This document shows, one piece after another, positions 1 to 5,664 of a stretch of 5,664 bases of DNA. Origin of the DNA: JASFEQ01 sp050122535 (GTDB taxonomy: Bacteria > Desulfobacterota > DSM-4660 > Desulfatiglandales > HGW-15); the NCBI GenBank assembly GCA_050122535.1, contig JASFIT010000321.1, forward strand, positions 1 to 5,664. The letters are read 5' to 3'. The translations under genes and the position numbers were made by a program. How positions within the stretch are numbered: the first letter of the stretch is position 1; every line of letters starts with the position of its first letter. The notes under the pieces are model-generated. The model was given only the letters and a program-made list of their open reading frames with translations. It made no database searches and was not told where the DNA came from.

Positions 1-846
1 CAAGGTGATTCTCAACATGGCGTGGATAAGAAAGGGCATAAGAAATGGGCGTTATCATGTGAGGAATCCCCATTTGAGCGATTATTGAACCATCCCGGTA
101 TTCAACCATGGAGTGAATAATGCTCTGAGGGTGGATAAGGATGCTAATCTGGTCCATCCTCAGATCAAAAAGCCATTTGGCTTCAATGGCCTCTAATCCT
201 TTATTCATCAAGGTTGCTGAATCGATGCTTATCTTTTTGCCCATGCGCCAGGTGGGGTGGTTCAAGGCTTGCCCTGGTGTGACTTTCTCCATTTCCCCAA
301 GGGGAAGATCTGTGAATGGTCCGCCGGATGCAGTCAGTATGATACGTCTCACATCCTCCCTCGGATGCCCTTGGAGAGACTGAAGAATGGCACTGTGTTC
401 ACTATCTATTGGCAGGAGGGTTATACCTTGTGTTTTCGCCTCTTCCACAATGAGCGGACCTGCCATGACCAGTGTCTCTTTGTTGGCCAAAGCGATATTT
501 TTGCCCGCTCCAATGGCTGCATAGGTGGGAACCAATCCAGCCGCCCCTGTCATGGAAGAGATTACCGTATCCACTTCTTCCAGGGTGGCCAAATGTACGA
601 ATCCTTCGGTTCCAGAAAGGACTTCAGTGGCAACGTTTTTATCAAGTCGATTTCTCAGGATATCTGCCAGATCTTCTTCCAACACGGCCACGGCTACAGG
701 GTGAAACTTCTCTATCTGCTCTGCCAGGAGATCCACATTCCTGCCGGCGGTTAGGGCGATTGCCCTATACTTCTCAGGACTGCGCTCAATCACTTCAAGG
801 GCGTTCAGGCCAATGGAACCGGTAGAACCTAAGATAGTTATTCTCT

Positions 847-850
<4 letters not shown>
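1..850 (-). CDS. dxr: 1-deoxy-D-xylulose 5-phosphate reductoisomerase, 3' part cut by window edge
   Basis: Converts 1-deoxy-D-xylulose 5-phosphate to 2-C-methyl-D-erythritol 4-phosphate with NADPH, the first committed step of the MEP isoprenoid pathway, in the cytosol. The visible 283 residues begin MKRITILGSTGSIG, the N-terminal NADPH-binding motif (GSTGSIG, residues 8-14). ALANKE lies at 120-125. The metal and substrate ligands D149 and E151 sit in DSEH, TASGGPF is at 173-179, the flexible-loop HPTWRMG at 198-204, and the third metal ligand E220 in MNKGLE. These line up within one residue of E. coli Dxr D150/E152/E231-type ligands once small gaps are allowed. Family members are about 380-400 residues, so roughly the last 100 lie beyond position 1. 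The ATG start overlaps the stop of the upstream sugar gene (ATGA, 847-850), with AAGGG just upstream, which suggests translational coupling. No frameshift or missing catalytic residue is visible. Confidence 0.96.
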
Positions 851-1809
<959 letters not shown>

Positions 1810-1907
1810 AAATAGTCGCCTCAGAATCTTTATATTCTATTGAAATTAACCATCCTCCAAAAAAAATGAAATTTGTGTCACCCCCATCTCGCCTAACCAG
1901 AGCACCC

Positions 1908-2720
1908 TTAGGTTCCACGAAGCATGGACCAATTCAAAAATAGATAGAGTACAGGAATGGAGAACAAGAGGCCGTCTATTCTGTCCAGTAGGCCTCCGTG
2001 TCCAGGAAGAATTCTCCCGGAATCCTTCACCCCATGATTCCTCTTTAGCATGGATTCTGCAAGATCCCCAATTTGGCCCGCGATAGAGAGAGAAACGATA
2101 AGGGCCACAATCATCATGTTTATGGGGTGTAAACGCAGTATTTGCAAAAACCAGAGTGCTGCTATGACGCTACAAAGTAGCCCACCCACGGCCCCCTCCC
2201 AGGTTTTGCCAGGGCTGATGGCCTCATAAAGCTTATGCTTGCCAAATAATCGACCAAAATAGAAGGCCCCCGTATCATTAACAAAACTGACAACCAGGAG
2301 GAAGAAAATCCAGAGCTTTCCATTGGGCTGAAGATCAATCATCCACAACAGGGCCAGTGGGAGTACAATATAGACTGGCCCCAGAACCGACTTACCCATA
2401 TCCGCCGTCCACTGCTGGTTGGGGGACGGACGGGTTAACATGAAAAAAGCTATGGGAACAAAGGCCCAGAGGGCGATGATGACAGGTGCAATCAGGACCT
2501 GCCGCGTGTAAAAGACGGCAAATAGCAGAATCGTAAGAATGTAGCCTGCTATCCGGACAAATCTTGGCAGAGTGGCGGCGGTGAATGCATAAAACTCATA
2601 AAGGCCTACAAGGGATGCCATAAGGAGAAGAATACAGAAGAGCCATCGGGGGCCAAAGCCGATAATGTAGATCAGAATGGGTATGGCGACTATACCTGTA
2701 AGCCATCGTTTAAGGTGCAT
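1908..2720 (-). CDS. cdsA: phosphatidate cytidylyltransferase (CDP-diacylglycerol synthase)
   Basis: Transfers CMP from CTP to phosphatidic acid to make CDP-diacylglycerol, the branch-point precursor of bacterial phospholipids, in the cytoplasmic membrane. The 270-residue protein is almost entirely hydrophobic, with about eight likely membrane segments (roughly 7-23, 26-46, 57-72, 76-96, 112-128, 135-150, 178-216, 251-264). Conserved sites are ND at 148-149 in the FVNDTGAFYFGR stretch, SPGKTWEG at 169-176, and the CDS family signature spanning 223-249 with S223, K226, R227, K232, D233, H241, G242, G243, D246, R247 and D249. The ATG start gives the common MHLKRWLTG opening, and an in-frame TAG lies directly upstream, so no longer form is possible. 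The nearest Shine-Dalgarno-like GGAG is 12 nt from the ATG, which is rather far. Unlike most versions of this operon it is separated from uppS by 351 nt. Confidence 0.96.
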   Translation of the reverse strand: MHLKRWLTGIVAIPILIYIIGFGPRWLFCILLLMASLVGLYEFYAFTAATLPRFVRIAGYILTILLFAVFYTRQVLIAPVIIALWAFVPIAFFMLTRPSPNQQWTADMGKSVLGPVYIVLPLALLWMIDLQPNGKLWIFFLLVVSFVNDTGAFYFGRLFGKHKLYEAISPGKTWEGAVGGLLCSVIAALWFLQILRLHPINMMIVALIVSLSIAGQIGDLAESMLKRNHGVKDSGRILPGHGGLLDRIDGLLFSIPVLYLFLNWSMLRGT

Positions 2721-2863
2721 CTAATAATTCAGCTCCAATTTGTTGCATCAGTGCCTAAAGTGACCTGCCCGCCAATGCCTTCTGACGCAAAATACACTAA
2801 CCAGGTTAAGCAATAGGCTATGACCAAAATCCAAAGTTACTCACAAATGGCTATGGCAGGCGG

Positions 2864-2890
2864 CACTAAAGTGCTTAAAGTGTCTAAAGT
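2864..2890 (+). repeat. three 9-bp tandem units, consensus GYCTAAAGT
   Basis: Three adjacent 9-bp units read CACTAAAGT, GCTTAAAGT and GTCTAAAGT, with exact 9-nt spacing. They share the TAAAGT core with the single unit at 2753-2761 and, in reverse complement, with the array at 3042-3068. The units are imperfect, so the array appears older or less constrained than the one next to uppS. Confidence 0.75.
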
Positions 2891-2892
2891 GT

Positions 2893-2912
2893 CCCTTCGA
2901 CTGCGCTCAGGG
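2893..2912 (+). repeat. short repeat-like motif CCCTTCGACTGCGCTCAGGG
   Basis: The 20-bp motif begins CCCT and ends AGGG, so its ends are complementary (4 bp), and it is followed by a second CCTTCG at 2913-2918. Very similar CCCTTCGAC...CTCAGGG strings recur between genes in many environmental bacterial genomes, from memory and not checked here. It lies directly after the 9-bp unit array, as if part of the same composite element. No function can be assigned from sequence. Confidence 0.45.
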
Positions 2913-3041
2913 CCTTCGGCTAAAATGACTGAAAGGCAATATTATGGTTCGATCAACTGGGCCCAATTCAACTAATTCCCCTATCTCGAGGAAAACATCG
3001 AGGAGACCACCAAAACAGGAAAAGATATTTTGAGTTCCTTA

Positions 3042-3068
3042 ACTTTAGGCACTCTAGGCACTTTAGGC
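3042..3068 (-). repeat. three 9-bp tandem units GCCTAAAGT adjoining the uppS stop
   Basis: On the minus strand the units read GCCTAAAGT, GCCTAGAGT and GCCTAAAGT, with an exact 9-nt period and a single substitution. The array starts 3 nt after the uppS TGA stop. It is the inverted counterpart of the plus-strand copies at 2753-2761 and 2864-2890. It cannot form a terminator by itself because the units are direct repeats; pairing is only possible with the distant inverted copies. Confidence 0.8.
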
Positions 3069-3071
3069 AAT

Positions 3072-3824
3072 TCAGTTCACTTCTATCGACAGTTGTTCCC
3101 CGCTGGCCCCAAACCTTCTCTCCCGCTTCTGAAATTCCTCTATGGCCAGGAGGTACTCCTCTTTTCGGAAATCAGGCCACAGGGTTGGGGTAATGTATAT
3201 TTCAGCATATGCAATCTGCCATAGCAGGAAATTGCTTATTCTGTACTCACCGCTCGTTCTTATGAGCAGGTCTGGATCGGGCATGCCTGCCGTATAGAGG
3301 GAATCGGCAATGAGCTGTTCAGTGATCTCACCCGAGGTGATATCTCCAGCTTCAATCCCTTCAGATATTTTATGGACGGTGTCGAATATCTCTTGCCTTC
3401 CACCGTAACTGAGGGCAAGGGTAAGGACCATATCTGTGTTGATGGATGTTTTGTCGGAGGTATCAGAGAGGAGTCTTTGAACATCTTGAGGCAGCTTGCC
3501 GGTCCTTCCAATGGTCTGAAAGCGTATACCATTTTCCAACATCTCATCCAGTTCGTTCTTGAGAAATCTTTTTAAGAGTCTCATTAAGGCTTGAACTTCA
3601 TGTTTCGGCCTTTTCCAGTTCTCTTCAGAAAAGGCATACAGGGTGAGCCATGATATCCCGATCTCCCGGCTTGTTCTGACAATCTCCCTTACGGACTCTG
3701 CTCCTTCTTCATGGCCACGAATTCGGTTCAAGGCCTTTTTCTTTGCCCACCGGCCATTTCCATCCATAATAACCGCCACATGTTTTGGCAATCTTTGAGG
3801 ATCAATGTCTGGCATAATCAACAC
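3072..3824 (-). CDS. uppS: undecaprenyl diphosphate synthase (cis-prenyltransferase), GTG start
   Basis: Condenses eight isopentenyl diphosphates onto farnesyl diphosphate to make C55 undecaprenyl diphosphate, the lipid carrier for peptidoglycan and surface glycans. With V1 encoded by GTG at 3824, the protein has 250 residues (E. coli 253). VAVIMDGNGRWA is at 16-27 with catalytic D21. H38 is in RGHEEG, LYAFSEENWKRP is at 62-73 with S66, and RTSGEYRISNFLLWQ begins at R189, with R195, S197 and E208. All are offset by exactly five from the E. coli equivalents D26, H43, S71, R194, R200, S202 and E213. GTG is preferred because AAGGGA lies 6 nt upstream. An in-frame ATG at 3815 (4th codon, MPDIDPQ) is the next choice. 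The longer form from ATG 3923 adds 33 residues unlike this family. It lies 205 nt after frr and probably has its own promoter. Confidence 0.95.
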   Translation of the reverse strand: MLIMPDIDPQRLPKHVAVIMDGNGRWAKKKALNRIRGHEEGAESVREIVRTSREIGISWLTLYAFSEENWKRPKHEVQALMRLLKRFLKNELDEMLENGIRFQTIGRTGKLPQDVQRLLSDTSDKTSINTDMVLTLALSYGGRQEIFDTVHKISEGIEAGDITSGEITEQLIADSLYTAGMPDPDLLIRTSGEYRISNFLLWQIAYAEIYITPTLWPDFRKEEYLLAIEEFQKRERRFGASGEQLSIEVN

Positions 3825-3830
3825 ATTTAA

Positions 3831-3836
3831 TCCCTT
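3831..3836 (-). promoter_or_regulatory. Shine-Dalgarno AAGGGA that selects the uppS GTG start
   Basis: Read on the minus strand, AAGGGA is followed by six nucleotides and then GTG at 3824-3822. The downstream ATG at 3815 is 15 nt from it, too far for normal use. A closer ATG inside this interval (AAATG) is out of frame and stops after two codons. This site is the main reason for the short 250-residue uppS call. Confidence 0.65.
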
Positions 3837-3874
3837 ATGCCCTCCGGCTTCCGCCTCCCAGAGCCCGGGGTCGA

Positions 3875-3891
3875 TTGGGGCGAGGCCCCAA
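3875..3891 (-). other. perfect 7-bp GC-rich hairpin in the uppS leader
   Basis: On the minus strand TTGGGGC, a 3-nt CTC loop and GCCCCAA form an uninterrupted stem. It lies between the candidate promoter and the uppS ribosome-binding site. It is not followed by a T run on either strand, so it is not an intrinsic terminator. A second GC-rich stretch (3840-3869) with GGC-GGAA-GCC and other weak pairings follows before the Shine-Dalgarno. I recognise no riboswitch class. Confidence 0.5.
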
Positions 3892-3935
3892 GATTTCGTC
3901 TCTGAGCTTCTGCTGAAGAACATTATATTATTATG

Positions 3936-3965
3936 ATTATAGCATATTAGGATCAGGGTCGTGAA
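3936..3965 (-). promoter_or_regulatory. sigma70-type promoter candidate for uppS and downstream genes
   Basis: Read on the minus strand there is a perfect TATAAT -10 box at 3941-3936 with an extended TGC directly before it (TGnTATAAT). A -35-like TTCACG at 3965-3960 (4 of 6 matches to TTGACA) precedes it with an 18-nt spacer. The region is strikingly AT-rich against its surroundings. Transcription would start near 3929 and give a leader of about 105 nt to the uppS GTG. A second TATAAT at 3927-3922 lacks a matching -35. Placement in the widest upstream gap of the operon supports use, but activity is inferred. Confidence 0.55.
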
Positions 3966-3969
3966 ATCT

Positions 3970-4000
3970 GCAACGGAGGGAGAATCGTTCCTTCGTTTGC
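3970..4000. other. imperfect inverted repeat downstream of frr
   Basis: GCAACGGAGGGA pairs imperfectly with TCCTTCGTTTGC across an 8-nt centre (one bulge, two mismatches). It lies 30 nt after the frr stop and could be a weak 3' hairpin. It lacks the T tract of an intrinsic terminator, so read-through into uppS is expected. Confidence 0.3.
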
Positions 4001-4029
4001 ATAGAGAAGCTCATTTGGAGGGCGTCTGA

Positions 4030-4587
4030 TCAGAATTCAATGATCTCTTTTTCCTTCTCGGCCGTAACTTCGTCTATTTTTTTTGTGAATTCCTTAGTCT
4101 TATCTTGTACCTGGTCCTGGCATTTGTACATCTCATCTTCGGAGATCTCTTTTTCGTTTTTTAACTCTTTGAACAACTCGTTCGCTTCCCGCCTGTGATT
4201 TCGGATAGAGATCTTCGCCTCTTCAGCCATCTTCTTTGCCAATTTTGCCAACTCCCTCCTGCGCTCTTCTGTGAGGGGAGGGATGGATATCCTAATGATT
4301 TTACCATCATTCATGGGGGTCAGGCCCAGTTCAGACTTAAGGATGCTTTTCTCTATCTCCCCTATAATGGATTGGTCCCAAGGTTTTATAGTGATTAGGC
4401 GGCTCTCCGGGACAGAAAGGGAGGCAACCTGCTCCAGGGGCATCTGCGTCTCATAGCAATCCACCTTTATCCCCTCCAAAAGGGCTGTAGAGGCTCGGCC
4501 GGTTCTAATCTTCTTAAACTCTTTTCTGAGGGCATCAATGGTATTGTCCATCTTATCGCGCATTTCAGACAAGATCTCTTCTTTCAT
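4030..4587 (-). CDS. frr: ribosome recycling factor
   Basis: With EF-G, splits the post-termination ribosome so that subunits can be reused; essential and cytosolic. From ATG 4587 the product has 185 residues, exactly the E. coli length. KIRTGRAS is at 26-33, in the first helix of the three-helix bundle. The small domain runs from about residue 32 to 105. PPLTEERRR begins the second long helix, RNHRREAN corresponds to the E. coli RNVRRDAN that includes the ribosome-contacting arginine, and KEISEDE leads into the last helix, ending EKEIIEF. An in-frame TTG two codons upstream (4593) is a poorer start: AGGAGA is 6 nt from the ATG but directly abuts the TTG. The ATG lies 2 nt after the pyrH stop, a normal tight operon junction. 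Confidence 0.97.
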   Translation of the reverse strand: MKEEILSEMRDKMDNTIDALRKEFKKIRTGRASTALLEGIKVDCYETQMPLEQVASLSVPESRLITIKPWDQSIIGEIEKSILKSELGLTPMNDGKIIRISIPPLTEERRRELAKLAKKMAEEAKISIRNHRREANELFKELKNEKEISEDEMYKCQDQVQDKTKEFTKKIDEVTAEKEKEIIEF

Positions 4588-4589
4588 GA

Positions 4590-5315
4590 TCAATCTCCTG
4601 AAATTGAGGTCCCCACGTTTTGTCCAGACACGACCTTTTTTATGTTACCCTTTTTCCTCAGATTAAATACGATGATAGGCAGGTTTTGCCCCATGGCGAG
4701 GGAGACGGCTGTCATGTCCATCACCTTTAAGTTCTTTCTTATCACTTCCTGGTAAGTAATCTTTTTGAATGGTTTGGTCCCAGGATTTTTCTCCGGGTCG
4801 GCCTCAAAGACACCATCCACCTTTGTCGCCTTCAGAAGAACTTCTGCGTCTACCTCCATAGCCCGTAGGGCGGCGGCGGTATCTGTGCTGAAATAGGGGT
4901 TCCCCGTCCCAGCTCCAAGAATTATGATACGGTTCTTCTCCAGGTGGCTGATGGCCCTCTCTCTGATATAGGGTTCGGCTATCTTGTTCATGTTAAGGGC
5001 GGACATGATTCGCGTCTCTGCCCCCATTTTATTTAAGGCCTCGCCCAGGGCAATGGCGTTGATTACGGTTGCAAGCATGCCCATTTGGTCTGCCGGAACC
5101 CGACCCATGCCATATTGCGAGGCGTTCAACCCCCTGAATATATTTCCACCCCCGATAACGATGGCAATTTCCACACCCAACTTATGGACGTTGCGAATCT
5201 CGCTGGCAACCGCTTTGAGAACGGTGGAGTCAATACCGAAAGACTCATCTCCCATTAGGGCCTCACCGCTCAATTTGAGCAGAATCCGCCTGTAACGGGG
5301 TTGCTTACCGCTCAT
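4590..5315 (-). CDS. pyrH: uridylate kinase (UMP kinase)
   Basis: Phosphorylates UMP to UDP with ATP, feeding pyrimidine nucleotide and UDP-sugar pools; the bacterial enzyme is a hexamer of the amino-acid-kinase fold. The protein has 241 residues, as in E. coli. KLSGEAL at 14-20 is the N-terminal ATP-phosphate motif. GGGNIFRG at 55-62 binds the phosphoryl groups, D76 in ADQMGMLAT contacts UMP, GTGNPYFSTDTAA at 136-148 is the UMP-binding signature, and KATKVDGVFEADP at 162-174 lines the nucleotide site. GGGAG stands 6 nt before the ATG. The start overlaps the end of tsf by 11 nt and the stop is 2 nt before frr, so the three genes are probably translated in a coupled way. No residue of note is missing. 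Confidence 0.98.
   Translation of the reverse strand: MSGKQPRYRRILLKLSGEALMGDESFGIDSTVLKAVASEIRNVHKLGVEIAIVIGGGNIFRGLNASQYGMGRVPADQMGMLATVINAIALGEALNKMGAETRIMSALNMNKIAEPYIRERAISHLEKNRIIILGAGTGNPYFSTDTAAALRAMEVDAEVLLKATKVDGVFEADPEKNPGTKPFKKITYQEVIRKNLKVMDMTAVSLAMGQNLPIIVFNLRKKGNIKKVVSGQNVGTSISGD
4594..4599 (-). promoter_or_regulatory. Shine-Dalgarno AGGAGA that selects the frr ATG start
   Basis: On the minus strand AGGAGA lies inside the last pyrH codons and ends 6 nt before the ATG at 4587. It leaves no spacing for the alternative TTG at 4593, so it decides in favour of the 185-residue frr product. Confidence 0.7.
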
Positions 5316-5664
5316 CCGATTCTCCCAGTTGGAAACGAACGAAACGCCTGATAGCGATATTTTCGCCTGTCTTGGCCATCATGTCATGAAGGAGATCCTG
5401 AACAGTTATGTCAGGGTTTTTCACATAGGCCTGTTCAAGGAGGCAGGCTTCGCCATAGAATTTCTTCATTTTTCCATCGACAATTTTTTCTATGATTTTA
5501 TCCGGTTTTCCCGCTTCTTTTGCCTGCGTCGCGTAAATCTCCCTTTCACTGTTCAATATCTCAGGTGGGATCCCTTCTCGGTCCACGGAGATGGGATTTG
5601 TGGCCGCAATCTGCATGGCCACATTCTTGACAAGATCGGCGAAGTCCTCTGTTTTACCTGTAAA
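5305..5664 (-). CDS. tsf: elongation factor Ts, C-terminal part cut by window edge
   Basis: Guanine-nucleotide exchange factor that regenerates EF-Tu-GTP during translation. The visible 119 residues run in one open frame to the right edge, starting FTGKTEDFADLVKNVAMQIAATNP. This matches the EF-Ts core that follows the conserved CETDFVA-type motif and continues with VAMHIAA-like residues. The C-terminal end reads TGENIAIRRFVRFQLGESDER, and the RRFVRFxLGE end is a family hallmark. The protein stops a few residues after it, as in the shorter EF-Ts type without the extended E. coli tail. The start codon and the EF-Tu-binding N-terminal domain lie beyond 5664; a GTG at 5622 is in frame but internal. 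The stop lies 8 nt inside pyrH. rpsB is expected upstream by analogy but is not seen. Confidence 0.95.
   Translation of the reverse strand, partial: FTGKTEDFADLVKNVAMQIAATNPISVDREGIPPEILNSEREIYATQAKEAGKPDKIIEKIVDGKMKKFYGEACLLEQAYVKNPDITVQDLLHDMMAKTGENIAIRRFVRFQLGESDER

Larger units (their letters stand above)
2752..3069. repeat. putative dispersed intergenic repeat element with inverted ends
   Basis: The segment is bounded by a perfect 11-bp inverted repeat: TGCCTAAAGTG at 2752-2762 and its complement CACTTTAGGCA at 3059-3069. Related 9-bp units recur inside it: three on the plus strand at 2864-2890 and three on the minus strand at 3042-3068. It codes for nothing, sits in an otherwise compact operon, and also contains the low-complexity motif at 2893-2912. 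Such a layout fits a non-autonomous or MITE-like element or a genome-wide intergenic repeat. No clean target-site duplication is visible at the two ends (TCAG lies next to the left end but 2 nt away from the right end), so a transposition origin is inference. Confidence 0.5.
2721..3071. other. 351-nt gene-free spacer between uppS and cdsA
   Basis: No ORF with coding character is seen on either strand. The spacer is dominated by a repeat-bearing segment described separately (2752-3069), and only about 31 nt of plain sequence directly precede cdsA. I find no convincing intrinsic terminator (no stable stem followed by a T run) and no strong promoter. A TGGGCCCA palindrome lies at 2958-2965, and a short palindrome TAACC-T-GGTTA (read on minus) around 2798-2808. 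The segment begins 2 nt after the uppS stop, which fits insertion at the end of that gene. Confidence 0.7.

Noticed and set aside
257..825. Long open frames on the plus strand opposite dxr
   Set aside because: They are antisense to an unambiguous dxr reading frame with all catalytic motifs. Their translations have no recognisable domain, and no ribosome-binding site supports them.
1810..1907. Possible promoter or terminator before the UDP-glucuronate decarboxylase gene
   Set aside because: On the minus strand there is a run of eight T and AT-rich boxes such as TAGAAT and TATAAA. However, no GC-rich stem precedes the T run, and no -35 box lies at 16-18 nt from a good -10. Only a plain GAGG ribosome-binding site is supported.
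2958..2965. TGGGCCCA palindrome as a regulator operator
   Set aside because: It is a single short palindrome with no second site or nearby promoter; it could easily be chance.
3030..3224. Plus-strand 64-codon frame over the uppS 3' end and repeat array
   Set aside because: It begins in the 9-bp repeats (giving a repeated LGTLGT peptide) and runs antisense through uppS, so it is a product of repeat periodicity.
3840..3923. Translated leader contains GLWEAEAGG, which resembles a peptide produced by reading primate Alu repeats
   Set aside because: The DNA around it is a normal bacterial operon and the match covers only a few residues of GC-rich sequence, so contamination or homology is not supported.
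4591..4593. TTG start for frr two codons upstream
   Set aside because: It overlaps the pyrH stop and has no spacing from AGGAGA; the ATG at 4587 has proper spacing and yields the family length.

Overview
The window is a stretch of a bacterial chromosome carrying a housekeeping operon. Every recognisable gene lies on the minus strand, so transcription runs from high to low coordinates: tsf (3' end only, cut by the right edge), pyrH, frr, uppS, cdsA, a UDP-glucuronate decarboxylase gene, and dxr (5' part only, cut by the left edge). The core order tsf-pyrH-frr-uppS-cdsA-dxr is a widely conserved bacterial cluster, seen among others in Deltaproteobacteria/Desulfobacterota and Firmicutes. The moderate GC content, the protein sequences and the repeat-laden intergenic spacers make a Desulfobacterota-like organism my best guess. 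This is inference, not proof.

Right part (about 4030-5664): the translation and nucleotide genes tsf, pyrH and frr are packed very tightly. tsf and pyrH overlap by 11 nt, and pyrH and frr are 2 nt apart. Middle (3825-4029): a 205-nt gap between frr and uppS holds a good sigma70-type promoter candidate with an extended -10, followed by a GC-rich leader containing a perfect 7-bp hairpin. The true uppS start is probably a GTG at 3824, not the upstream ATG at 3923. Next (2721-3071): 351 nt without a gene separate uppS from cdsA. This gap holds a 318-bp repeat-type segment with 11-bp inverted ends and 9-bp tandem units. Left part: cdsA, then a 98-nt gap, then a UDP-glucuronate decarboxylase gene whose stop codon overlaps the dxr start (ATGA).

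Together the genes supply ribosome function (EF-Ts, ribosome recycling factor), UMP phosphorylation (PyrH), and envelope and isoprenoid precursors. Dxr makes MEP for isoprenoids, UppS makes the undecaprenyl carrier lipid, and CdsA makes CDP-diacylglycerol for phospholipids. The inserted nucleotide-sugar enzyme would make UDP-xylose or a related sugar for surface glycans, which plausibly are built on the same undecaprenyl carrier. I see no phage, CRISPR, tRNA or toxin system. The points of interest are the inserted sugar gene, the repeat segment and the start/promoter structure of uppS, not a new enzymatic system.
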